From positions 1 to 8,208 of the forward strand of contig CAZEJK010000228.1 in NCBI GenBank assembly GCA_964512045.1: 8,208 bases of DNA, in the 5' to 3' direction. Of this stretch, positions 1 through 6,013 are shown piece after piece (position 1 is the first letter of the stretch; each line of letters opens with the position of its first letter). A program made the position numbers and the translations under genes. The notes under the pieces are model-generated. The model made no database searches. It saw only the letters and a list, made by a program, of their open reading frames with translations, and was not told where the DNA came from. The DNA is from CAZEJK01 sp964512045 (lineage in GTDB: Bacteria > Acidobacteriota > Thermoanaerobaculia > Thermoanaerobaculales > Sulfomarinibacteraceae).

Positions 1-296
1 CGCCGGGTCTCCTGGTTGGTTTCGAGCGTCACCAAGGGATCGCCCGGAGCCACCGTCTGGCCGACGTCCAGAGCAACCCGGACGATCCGGCCCGCTGCGG
101 GCGCTTCGATCAGGAATGTGGCATCGCTGGTCTCGACCCGTGCTGTCTGCGAGACCTCCCAGAGGGCGACCCGAGCGAGAGTGCTCCAGAGCGCCCAGAG
201 CACAATCAGCACGATCACTGTGGCCATGACCATCAGCGAAGGTCGGAGCCGATCCGTCTCGAGCGAACGCAATGAACGCGAAAAACTCTGTCCCAT
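1..296 (-). CDS. HlyD-family membrane fusion (periplasmic adaptor) protein, N-terminal part
   Basis: The first 98 codons of a protein that runs off the left edge. It begins MGQSFSRSLRSLETDRLRPS, a short cytoplasmic segment. One hydrophobic membrane segment follows at about residues 21-41, and then a biotinyl-lipoyl-like half motif at 65-92 (APAAGRIVRVALDVGQ, then VAPGDPL and VTLE). This order is the usual N-terminus of HlyD/AcrA-type adaptors, which link an inner-membrane ABC exporter to an outer-membrane channel. The fold is recognised from the motif; the exporter partner and substrate are not visible. The style (RSLRSLETDRLR, then ARVALWEVS after the membrane segment) resembles adaptors of peptide or bacteriocin exporters, but that is recollection. 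I chose ATG 296-294 because it gives a cytoplasmic N-tail of normal size and lies about 24 nt after a predicted transcription start. Downstream partners would lie outside the window. Confidence 0.8.
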   Translation of the reverse strand, partial: MGQSFSRSLRSLETDRLRPSLMVMATVIVLIVLWALWSTLARVALWEVSQTARVETSDATFLIEAPAAGRIVRVALDVGQTVAPGDPLVTLETNQETR

Positions 297-326
297 CGAT
301 CGCCTGTCCGGACTCCGTTCGGCCAG

Positions 327-355
327 AGTGTACCATCGGAGAGTGGCGCTGGCAG
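327..355 (-). promoter_or_regulatory. Probable sigma-70-type promoter of the HlyD-family gene
   Basis: Read on the minus strand, CTGCCA (355-350) is followed after 17 bp by TACACT (332-327). The -10 matches the consensus at five of six positions and the -35 at four of six. The implied start near position 320 leaves a leader of about 24 nt before the ATG at 296, with a weak purine-rich ACAGG in between. This is pattern matching only. Confidence 0.45.
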
Positions 356-846
356 CGCGACGCTGATCGTCGCGGCTATGCGATGACCTCCAAGCGTATC
401 GGTCCGTGAGCGCAACATCGTGCCCAACGGTACCGCCCGCGGGCCGCGGGCCGGGAAGCCTCGTTGGGTGGCGTGTGAACGGACGCTGGGAGCGCACCGG
501 TCATCACCCACCACGTCATCTCGACCGAGCTGCCATGGCCGTTCAGGTTGCCACGCACCAGCGATCGCCGGTGCAGCTGCGCAGCACTTGGCGAGCGCAG
601 AGATCCCGTGGGAGAACCCACGACCAACTGGCTCCGGAGCTGGACCCGGACCCGAATGATGGCCATACAGAAGCCGAGGGACGCACAGCTCGACCCGATC
701 GAGCCAACGCGTAGCGGGATCCCGGATGCGCTATCGATGACCGGTGCCGTAGCGACTCAGAGCTCCGCATCTTCGAAAACTCGAAGCCTCCGCCCGGGAC
801 CGGATGGCCGGGATCCGGCTGCCGGGCTCGGGGCCGGGGCCAGGAC
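356..846. other. Intergenic region without a recognisable gene
   Basis: Open frames of 80-205 codons exist on both strands, but they overlap one another, are Arg/Pro/Ser-rich as expected of random high-GC frames, and show no motif I recognise. A GC-only palindromic stretch lies at 435-450 (GCCCGCGGGC, then a partial repeat of it). A hairpin lies at 771-786 (CTTCGA, loop AAAC, TCGAAG) without a T-tract. The last 60 bp are GGCC/GGAC-rich low-complexity sequence leading into the left inverted repeat. The region could be decayed coding sequence or a long upstream regulatory region; nothing in it decides. Confidence 0.5.
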
Positions 847-900
847 CGGGACCGGCGCCATCGGAGCATCCCTTTGGTTGCGGCCCGCGGCCGCGTCGCC
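847..900. repeat. 54-bp inverted repeat, left copy (IR-L)
   Basis: This matches the reverse complement of 2826-2879 at 48 of 54 positions, including an unbroken identical run of 25 bp (872-896). The core holds a compact hairpin at 880-894 (GCGGCC, CGC, GGCCGC). The repeat ends 18 bp beyond the stop codon of the RCC1-GH25 gene. With its partner it brackets that single gene. It could be a terminal inverted repeat of a small mobile cassette, or two members of a REP-like palindromic family that happen to flank the gene in opposite orientation. On the transcript it may also act as a 3' hairpin, although no T-tract follows. Confidence 0.9.
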
Positions 901-918
901 AGTCAGCACGGCTCCAGG

Positions 919-2808
919 TCAACGCGGGAGCTCGGGTTTCGGTGTTCCGGGGCCAGTCGGAATGACCGCCGTGGAGAGATCGAACGACGGGTGCGCCCGG
1001 TTGAGGTCCACCACGCCCTCGACCCCCGGCACAGTGGCGTTGCCGGAGTCTTGCCAGAGCGACCAGTCGCTCCAGCCGGCCGGAACTGTGGGCCGGCCGA
1101 CACCGTACTCCGCGATCCACAGGAGATGGTCGCCGAAGCCCCCACCGAGGTTGTCGTCCCAGTAGTTCGGACCGGTGTAGATGATCGGCCGGACGTTGTA
1201 GTGCTCCTCTACGAGATCCGTGAACGTCCGCAGCCGCTCGGCGAGATCAGGCGGCGGTGCACCACCGTAGCTTTCGACGTCCACCACTGGCGCCAGGTCT
1301 CCAGGGCCGAGCGGCGTGTTGGCGATGAACCACCGCGCCTGCGCGGCGGGGTCGTCGTGGGCCACGAAGAAGTGGTACGCCCCTCGGTGGAGGGCGTCCA
1401 TCCTCGCCCAGTGGGAGAAGAACAGCGGATCGTGGGAGTCGATCCCGGCGGTGGAGAGGGTGAACGCGAACTTGTGGTTGTGATCCGCGACGGTCTGCCA
1501 GTCCACCCGCTGGGAGTGGTAGGAGACGTCGATCCCCCTGACTGGCTCTTCTGGCTCGCGAGGTGTCGCCGATCCTCGCTTCGGCTTCGATAAGGAAAGA
1601 GTGCTGCCCACCCGAACTGGCGCAGACCGGTCGGCCAGGGAGCCTTCGCCGAGCTGCCCGAGCTCGTTTCGACCCCAGCAGAACGGGTCGCCGTCAACCA
1701 CGGCGCAGGCGTGGCCGGCGCCGGCGCTCACGGCCGTCGCAGCACCGCGCAGGCCCTGGACCGCCACCGGTGTGACGGCCACCGAGAACCCCTGTGGCTC
1801 GGATGGCCCGTCGAAGCTTCCCACTCCGAGCTGTCCCGTATCGTTCCATCCCCAGCAGCTGACGGAGCCGTCTGCCAGTCGAGCACAGGTGAAGTGGTCG
1901 CCAGCGGCGATCTCGACCGCTCCGGTCTGCAGTCCTGTGACGAGCTTGGGCCGAGCGTGCGAGGTGGTGGAACCGTCGCCGAGCTGCCCGAACCGGTTGC
2001 CGCCCCAACACGCGATGGAGCCGTCCACGAGCAGCGCGCACGAGTGCTCGACGCCGGCGACAACGGCCGAGGCGTTGGCTGGCAGGTCGTCCAGGCGGTG
2101 GAGTCGGTCGCCGGCCGTGTCGGTGGAGTCGGTGCCCAGCCGGCCCCCGTCGGCGTTGCCCCAGCAGACGACGGAGCCATCCGCGAGCACCGCGCATGTG
2201 TGCAGGAAGCCGGCTCCGACAGCGATGGCATCGCGGACTCCTTCGACCGGGGCCGGCCGACCGGGGGCGACGCGTGGCGCACGCCCAAGCTGGCCGAGCT
2301 CGTTGTGGCCCCAGCACCAGACCTCACCAGCCGACGTCAGGGCGCACGTGTGGAATCCGCCCGCGGTCAGGTCGATGACCTCTTCGGGTCCGCCGACCGG
2401 TACGGGCGAGCGGGAGCACGGCCGATCGACACAAGTGTCGGGCACCGTCTCGGCTGCTAGCTGCCCGTTGAGGTTGGATCCCCAGCAGACGACCCCGGAG
2501 CTCGTGAGCCCACACGCGTGGTGACGTCCGATCGCGAAGGTGCGGGCGTCGCCCTCGAGCACCGTCGGCTGGGCCGTCGTGCTCGTCTGCGCTCGCGTCA
2601 GCATCGGGTTGCCGCCCCAGCACCAGGCGCCGTCAACGGCGACGGCACAGGTGAGCTGCTCGCCGGCAATGATGGTGGTGATGGTGGCATCGGCCAACGA
2701 GCGCGATGGCCATTCAGAGCCGCTGCTCGTTGCCCTGTTCGAGCCGCAGCCGAGGCCGACAGCGAGGAGAACGAGGTTGACGGATGTCGTGTATGCGAGA
2801 CTGCGCAT
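919..2808 (-). CDS. Exported RCC1-repeat propeller fused to GH25 muramidase
   Basis: 629 residues. The N-terminus has a positively charged start, a hydrophobic core (NLVLLAVGLG) and Cys21. This is a signal peptide and possibly an atypical lipobox (GLGC), so the protein is exported and may be lipid-anchored. Residues about 43-402 form seven RCC1-type repeats, each with a CWG motif; the five best carry a Gly-Leu pair after it (GQLG or GRLG). Each repeat has a Cys pair 9-10 residues apart: 54/63, 99/108, 155/165, 205/215, 257/267, 308/318, 368/377. There is an extra pair, 126/131, in a loop. After a Pro/charged linker (403-421), a GH25 lysozyme-like domain covers 422-610: GIDVSYH (Asp427), RGAYHFF (475-481), PVVDVE (Asp510, Glu512), IIYTG and VDLNR (600-604). 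In this family the DxE pair and the first Asp form the active site that cleaves MurNAc-GlcNAc bonds, and all three are present. The conserved KATEG stretch is degenerate (LSTAG, 451-455). The likely role is recognition or remodelling of peptidoglycan outside the cytoplasm; the propeller ligand is unknown. ATG 2808 is chosen for its GGAGG site and signal peptide. The gene stands alone between inverted repeats. Confidence 0.88.
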   Translation of the reverse strand: MRSLAYTTSVNLVLLAVGLGCGSNRATSSGSEWPSRSLADATITTIIAGEQLTCAVAVDGAWCWGGNPMLTRAQTSTTAQPTVLEGDARTFAIGRHHACGLTSSGVVCWGSNLNGQLAAETVPDTCVDRPCSRSPVPVGGPEEVIDLTAGGFHTCALTSAGEVWCWGHNELGQLGRAPRVAPGRPAPVEGVRDAIAVGAGFLHTCAVLADGSVVCWGNADGGRLGTDSTDTAGDRLHRLDDLPANASAVVAGVEHSCALLVDGSIACWGGNRFGQLGDGSTTSHARPKLVTGLQTGAVEIAAGDHFTCARLADGSVSCWGWNDTGQLGVGSFDGPSEPQGFSVAVTPVAVQGLRGAATAVSAGAGHACAVVDGDPFCWGRNELGQLGEGSLADRSAPVRVGSTLSLSKPKRGSATPREPEEPVRGIDVSYHSQRVDWQTVADHNHKFAFTLSTAGIDSHDPLFFSHWARMDALHRGAYHFFVAHDDPAAQARWFIANTPLGPGDLAPVVDVESYGGAPPPDLAERLRTFTDLVEEHYNVRPIIYTGPNYWDDNLGGGFGDHLLWIAEYGVGRPTVPAGWSDWSLWQDSGNATVPGVEGVVDLNRAHPSFDLSTAVIPTGPGTPKPELPR

Positions 2809-2812
2809 GGGG

Positions 2813-2817
2813 CCTCC
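2813..2817 (-). promoter_or_regulatory. Shine-Dalgarno site of the RCC1-GH25 gene
   Basis: GGAGG on the minus strand lies four bases before ATG 2808. It fixes the start directly in front of the signal peptide. It sits in the 17-bp gap between the start codon and the right inverted repeat. Confidence 0.75.
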
Positions 2818-2825
2818 AGAGAGGA

Positions 2826-2879
2826 GCCAACGCGGCCGCGGGCCGCAACCAAAGTGATGCTCCGGTAGTGCCGGTCCCG
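2826..2879. repeat. 54-bp inverted repeat, right copy (IR-R)
   Basis: Reverse-complement partner of 847-900, with 48 of 54 matches. Its hairpin GCGGCC-GCG-GGCCGC lies at 2832-2846. It sits just upstream of the ribosome-binding site of the RCC1-GH25 gene. Any promoter for that gene must therefore be inside the repeat or beyond it, and in the latter case the repeat is part of the leader RNA. No target-site duplication is obvious when the bases outside the two copies are compared. Confidence 0.9.
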
Positions 2880-2899
2880 CGCCCGCGTAGCTCTAAGGT

Positions 2900-2920
2900 A
2901 TTAGACGTTAGCAGTTAGCT
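2900..2920. repeat. Heptad tandem repeat, three units
   Basis: Three consecutive 7-base units, ATTAGAC, GTTAGCA and GTTAGCT, share the pattern (A/G)TTAGNN. The array lies between the right inverted repeat and the prenyltransferase gene, in DNA clearly richer in A and T than its surroundings. Confidence 0.6.
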
Positions 2921-3013
2921 CCCCCGCCCACCCATCTGCCCTTGCAGCGAGCGTTTCCCGTACCCGTCGATGCCTGAAGCTTGCAGAGCAGACTACCGGG
3001 AGGGCGGGCGGCA

Positions 3014-3041
3014 TTGAGAACTGAGAACTGAGAACTTAGAA
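3014..3041. repeat. Heptad tandem repeat, four units
   Basis: The units TTGAGAA, CTGAGAA, CTGAGAA and CTTAGAA run head to tail, and a fifth degenerate unit follows (CTCAACC, 3042-3048). The pattern is (C/T)T(G/T)AGAA. The sequence differs from the heptads at 2900-2920 but has the same period. Short tandem heptanucleotide repeats (STRR-type) are known as dispersed intergenic elements in some bacteria. This is not a CRISPR: there are no spacers. Confidence 0.75.
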
Positions 3042-3073
3042 CTCAACCCAGGCGCTTTGCTTCGAATTTTCGA

Positions 3074-3106
3074 GGCTACGGCTCCGTGAGCCGCCAAGAG
3101 CCTCTT
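3074..3106 (+). promoter_or_regulatory. Two small dyads upstream of the prenyltransferase -10 box
   Basis: A hairpin-capable dyad, GGCTACG / CGTGAGCC with one bulged base, lies at 3074-3092. A perfect odd palindrome, AAGAG-C-CTCTT, lies at 3096-3106, ending four bases before the -10 box. They occupy the place where a -35 element would be expected, and no good -35 is visible. An operator is possible, but chance is not excluded. Confidence 0.25.
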
Positions 3107-3110
3107 TGGG

Positions 3111-3116
3111 TATACT
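3111..3116 (+). promoter_or_regulatory. -10 box TATACT of the prenyltransferase gene, suggesting a leaderless mRNA
   Basis: TATACT matches the -10 consensus at five of six positions and ends six bases before the ATG at 3123. The normal -10 to start-site distance would put transcription initiation at or next to the A of the ATG. No Shine-Dalgarno sequence precedes the ATG, which agrees with a leaderless transcript. The -35 region is poor. Confidence 0.5.
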
Positions 3117-3122
3117 CGTGCC

Positions 3123-4019
3123 ATGCCGAAGATCGCTGCTGTCGCCGGAGTGTCGAGGGCCCCGTTTCTTCTCCTGCCGGTCACCCTGGTCGCCAACGGT
3201 GCGGCCGCCGCCGCCGTCGAGGGCACTGTACGAGTCGTCCCGACCGTCTTGGCCCTGATCGGGCTGGTGGCGCTCCATATCGCCGTCAACGCGTTGAACG
3301 AGGCCAGCGACTTCCGCACCGGGATCGATCTCGCGACCGAGCGCACGCCGTTCTCCGGCGGCAGTGGCACCCTGCCCGAGGGAGAAGCGACCCCGGCGAC
3401 GGCGTGGACCGTCGGTGTCCTCGGCGCCGCAATCGGACTGGTGATCGGCATCTGGTTTCTGATCGAGCTCGGATGGATCTTCGTACCGTTCGTGATTGTC
3501 GGCGCTGTCGCCGTCCTCGCCTACACCGATGTCCTCCTCAAGCTCGGCGTCGGCGAGATCTTTGCTGGCATCGGCCTCGGGCTGGGACCGGTGCTCGGCA
3601 CTGCGGTGGTTCAGGATGGGCAGCTCGGGGCCACGGCCGTCGCGGCGTCGGTTCCACCGTTCTTCATGACCTTCAACTTGCTGTTCCTCAACGAGTTTCC
3701 GGACGAGGCTGCCGATCGTGAGGGGGGACGTCGGCATCTGGTGATCCTTCTCGGCCGGCCGCTGGCCGCCAAGCTGTACGCAGCGGCCGCCCTCGCTGTC
3801 CCGGCGGCGATCATCGCGGCCGTCGCGTTCCGCGCCCTGCCGGTCATCGCGCTCGCAGCGATCGTTCCATCCCTGCTCCTCATCCGGCCCCTCGCCTGGG
3901 CGTTCCGTCAGCCGACGCAGCCGGTCCCCATCCCCGCTCTCGCCGCGAACGTCATTTGGAACCTGGCCACGAACCTGGTGTTGGCGTTAGCTCTGGGGCT
4001 CAGCGTGCTCCTGGGCTGA
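3123..4019 (+). CDS. UbiA-family membrane prenyltransferase (MenA-like)
   Basis: 298 residues, the usual size of the family, and largely hydrophobic with about eight to nine membrane segments. The first Asp-rich motif is NALNEASDFRTGID (56-69), matching the family pattern NxxN(D/E)xxDxxxGxD with Asp63 and Asp69. The second is NEFPDEAADREGG (190-202), with the DxxxD pair Asp194/Asp198. In this family the two motifs bind magnesium and the diphosphate of a polyprenyl donor, and the prenyl group goes to an aromatic acceptor. The MenA-like spacing of the first motif favours a menaquinone-pathway substrate such as dihydroxynaphthoate, but the acceptor cannot be read from sequence, and no other quinone genes are in the window, so no symbol is given. 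The only plausible start is ATG 3123, right after a -10 box. The 3' end overlaps the convergent VOC gene by 20 bp. Confidence 0.85.
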   Translation: MPKIAAVAGVSRAPFLLLPVTLVANGAAAAAVEGTVRVVPTVLALIGLVALHIAVNALNEASDFRTGIDLATERTPFSGGSGTLPEGEATPATAWTVGVLGAAIGLVIGIWFLIELGWIFVPFVIVGAVAVLAYTDVLLKLGVGEIFAGIGLGLGPVLGTAVVQDGQLGATAVAASVPPFFMTFNLLFLNEFPDEAADREGGRRHLVILLGRPLAAKLYAAAALAVPAAIIAAVAFRALPVIALAAIVPSLLLIRPLAWAFRQPTQPVPIPALAANVIWNLATNLVLALALGLSVLLG

Positions 4020-4371
4020 GCTCCATGAGCTCCACAGGCGCTCCGTCGTGAACGATCATCGCAACTCGGATCCCCTCCATCGGCGAGGTTGCTGGTCCCA
4101 GCAGCTCGAAGCCTTCGACAGCCGCGTCGAGGTCGTCGACGACGAACGCCAGATGCGGCACCCGCTGGATGAGCTCGTGAACCGGGCTCTCCTCCTCGAA
4201 CCGCATCCACTCGATACCGAACGGGCTCGTGTCGTAGCCACTCACGAGCATGCCGATCCCCGGGATACGCCGTTCGTCCGGGCGGTGCTCGGTGGTCGGA
4301 ATCCCAAGGTGGTGGAAACGCCAGCCGCGTTCGCTCACCACCGCTGGAAGCTCGAACTCATCTCTCCCCAT
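4000..4371 (-). CDS. Small VOC (glyoxalase/dioxygenase-fold) protein of unknown function
   Basis: 123 residues. The sequence reads WRFHHLGIPTTE (18-29), SPFGIEWMRF, HELIQRVPHLAFVVDDLD and PVELMEL near the C-terminus. The two beta-alpha-beta-beta-beta halves, with His in the first strand, Glu in IEW, His in PHLAF and Glu in VELMEL, correspond to the four usual VOC metal-ligand positions. The fold assignment is good, but the reaction is unknown; VOC members include isomerases, lyases, dioxygenases and binding proteins. I recall similar unassigned single-domain proteins with the same HHLGIPTTE and PHLAF motifs. ATG 4371 is chosen over ATG 4392 because AAGGAG lies seven bases upstream. The start overlaps the end of hflX by 14 bp, so the two are probably co-transcribed and translationally coupled. 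The stop lies inside the 3' end of the convergent prenyltransferase gene. Confidence 0.75.
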   Translation of the reverse strand: MGRDEFELPAVVSERGWRFHHLGIPTTEHRPDERRIPGIGMLVSGYDTSPFGIEWMRFEEESPVHELIQRVPHLAFVVDDLDAAVEGFELLGPATSPMEGIRVAMIVHDGAPVELMELSPGAR

Positions 4372-6013
4372 GGCCACGCTCCTTTCGCTCATGCCGAAGA
4401 GCCGTCTCCGCCGCTGCAAGGAGATCCTCGAGACCTTCCCGCAGCAACGCGGAGACCACCACGCCCCCAAACCGCGCCTTCTCCCGGGCAACGACCTCCG
4501 GGTCGGCGAGATCCGCTTTGTTGAGCACCAGCAACCGAGGCGCCTGGTCCACCCCGAGCTCCTCCAGCAGGCGTTCCACCGCTGCACACTTCTCATCCAG
4601 CCGCTCGTCGGAGACGTCGACCACGTGCAGCAGAAGATCGGCATCTCCCAGCTCCTCCAAGGTCGCCCGGAACGCCGTCACAAGGTCTCTGGGCAGCTCG
4701 GATAGGAAGCCCACCGTGTCAGTGATGACCACCTCCCCTTCCTTGGGAAAGCGCAGCCGCCGACTTGTGGGATCCAACGTCATGAACAGCTGATCCGCAG
4801 CGGCGACCTCACTGTTCGTCATCGCGTTGAGCAGCGTGCTCTTGCCGGCGTTTGTATAGCCAACAATCGACAGCACTGGCAGCTGGTTCTCGCGTCTCCT
4901 GCGGCGCCGGACATCTCGTTGTTTGGAAAGCTCGGCGATCTGCCGCTCCAGAACCCGAATCCGGTCGCGCACACGACGGCGGCCGACCTCGAGCACCGTC
5001 TCGCCTGGACCCCGACCACCGATTCCGCCTGTAAGACGTGACAGACCGGTGTCCTTCTCAGTCAACCTCGGTAAGGAGTACTTCAGCTGTGCCAGCTCTA
5101 CCTGGAGCTTGCCGTCGCGGCTCGTGGCGTGCTGCGCGAAGATGTCCAGGATGAGCTGGGTCCGGTCGATCGCCTTGAGGCCGGTCGCGTCCTCGAAGCC
5201 GCGAGCCTGCGCCGGACGCAGGTCGATATCGAACACGGCGACATCCGCATCCAGGCGCATTCCCTCGAGAACGATCTCCTGGAGCTTGCCCCGCCCGACA
5301 ACCGTGCCCGGGTGGATCCGGTCGCGCCGCTGACGCAGCACCGACACGAGCTCCACACCGGCAGAGCGCACGAGCTCGCGCATCTCCGAGGAGTGTGCGT
5401 CGCTCCCGCGCAGCGAGATCAGAAGGGCGCGCTCCCGCAGCCGACCGCCACTCTTCTTCCGACTGCGTCTGGCGTACTCGGCCTCCAGTGCTCGCACCTC
5501 GGCCGCGAAGTCCAATTCGAGCCTGTGCAGCTCGGGCACGGACCATCGCCGGTACGGCTCGTCGCCTGCGGTCGGAGCCAGCAGAGCGACATCGATGCCT
5601 CCCGGCCGACCTTCAGCATCCACGGTGATCGCCGCCACTGCATCCAGCCGCAGGAGGATCAGATCGTTGAAATCGTCCGCCGTCAGCGGCTCGTCGCGGA
5701 GATGCGTATGCACGTAACGGACACCGCGGAATCTGCCGAGACCACCTCGCAGGCGTCCGACATCCGGCAGATCGAGACGGGTCGCGGTGCCCACGAACAC
5801 CGACAGCACCTCGCCGTCCCGGCTGACAAACACTCCGACCTGCCGCCCAAGATCGCGCGACACCTCGGCGATGTGTCGCGCCAGCTCGAGGGTCACGACC
5901 TCGTCGCGCGGCACCCGCCGACGGTACGTCCTCTCCAACGCCCGGCGCTGCGAGCTCTTGATCCCCTTCAGGTTGCCTTCGATCGTCGCGATAGTCCCTC
6001 CGGCTCTCAGCAT
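4358..6013 (-). CDS. hflX: Ribosome-associated GTPase HflX, long form
   Basis: 551 residues, against about 420-430 for the common form. HflX binds the 50S/70S ribosome and can split stalled or stress-inactivated ribosomes using GTP. A G domain covers about 378-540: G1 GYTNAGKST (385-393), Thr412 in FMTLDPT for G2, DTVGF for G3 (432-436), NKAD for G4 (498-501) and SAL for G5 (521-523). The HflX-specific region holds ELAQLKYSLPRL (306-317) and GGRGPGE (332-338). It is followed by a basic coiled stretch with RRRRRR before the G domain. The HflX N-terminal nucleotide-binding-like domain spans about 195-290. Residues 1-190 are an extension with GNLKGIKSSQ (13-22) and VHTHL (101-105), as in long HflX proteins of Deltaproteobacteria and some other phyla. 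The start ATG 6013 has GGGG five bases upstream, and no internal start would keep the extension. It is the first gene of a unit with the VOC gene. Confidence 0.95.
   Translation of the reverse strand: MLRAGGTIATIEGNLKGIKSSQRRALERTYRRRVPRDEVVTLELARHIAEVSRDLGRQVGVFVSRDGEVLSVFVGTATRLDLPDVGRLRGGLGRFRGVRYVHTHLRDEPLTADDFNDLILLRLDAVAAITVDAEGRPGGIDVALLAPTAGDEPYRRWSVPELHRLELDFAAEVRALEAEYARRSRKKSGGRLRERALLISLRGSDAHSSEMRELVRSAGVELVSVLRQRRDRIHPGTVVGRGKLQEIVLEGMRLDADVAVFDIDLRPAQARGFEDATGLKAIDRTQLILDIFAQHATSRDGKLQVELAQLKYSLPRLTEKDTGLSRLTGGIGGRGPGETVLEVGRRRVRDRIRVLERQIAELSKQRDVRRRRRRENQLPVLSIVGYTNAGKSTLLNAMTNSEVAAADQLFMTLDPTSRRLRFPKEGEVVITDTVGFLSELPRDLVTAFRATLEELGDADLLLHVVDVSDERLDEKCAAVERLLEELGVDQAPRLLVLNKADLADPEVVAREKARFGGVVVSALLREGLEDLLAAAETALRHERKERGHGER
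4379..4384 (-). promoter_or_regulatory. Shine-Dalgarno site of the VOC gene, inside hflX
   Basis: AAGGAG on the minus strand, seven bases before ATG 4371, lies within the last codons of hflX. It decides the start against the upstream in-frame ATG at 4392, which has no such site, and suggests translational coupling. Confidence 0.7.

Noticed and set aside
655..668. Match of GATGGCCAT-N-CAGA to 2704-2717 as a third element boundary
   Set aside because: It is only about 13 bases long, with no extension on either side, so it is likely chance in GC-rich DNA.
771..786. Hairpin CTTCGA-AAAC-TCGAAG as a terminator
   Set aside because: The stem is only six pairs, with no T-tract on either side, and it lies over 100 bp beyond the stop of the RCC1-GH25 gene.
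548..1165. Plus-strand open frame of 205 codons across the left inverted repeat
   Set aside because: It has no homology signal that I recognise and is Pro/Ser/Arg-rich. It runs through low-complexity DNA and the repeat and ends inside the antisense of the GH25 domain.
1601..2524. Plus-strand open frame of 307 codons opposite the RCC1-GH25 gene
   Set aside because: It is the mirror of a clear repeat protein, rich in Ser/Pro/Arg, with no motif of its own. The repetitive GC-rich coding strand keeps the opposite frame open.
3014..3048. Heptad array considered as a CRISPR fragment
   Set aside because: The units are contiguous 7-mers with no spacers and no palindromic repeat of CRISPR length.
3036..3737. 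Minus-strand open frame of 233 codons over the prenyltransferase 5' half
   Set aside because: It is highly charged low-complexity sequence and runs through the heptad repeats. The plus strand carries both UbiA Asp-rich motifs.
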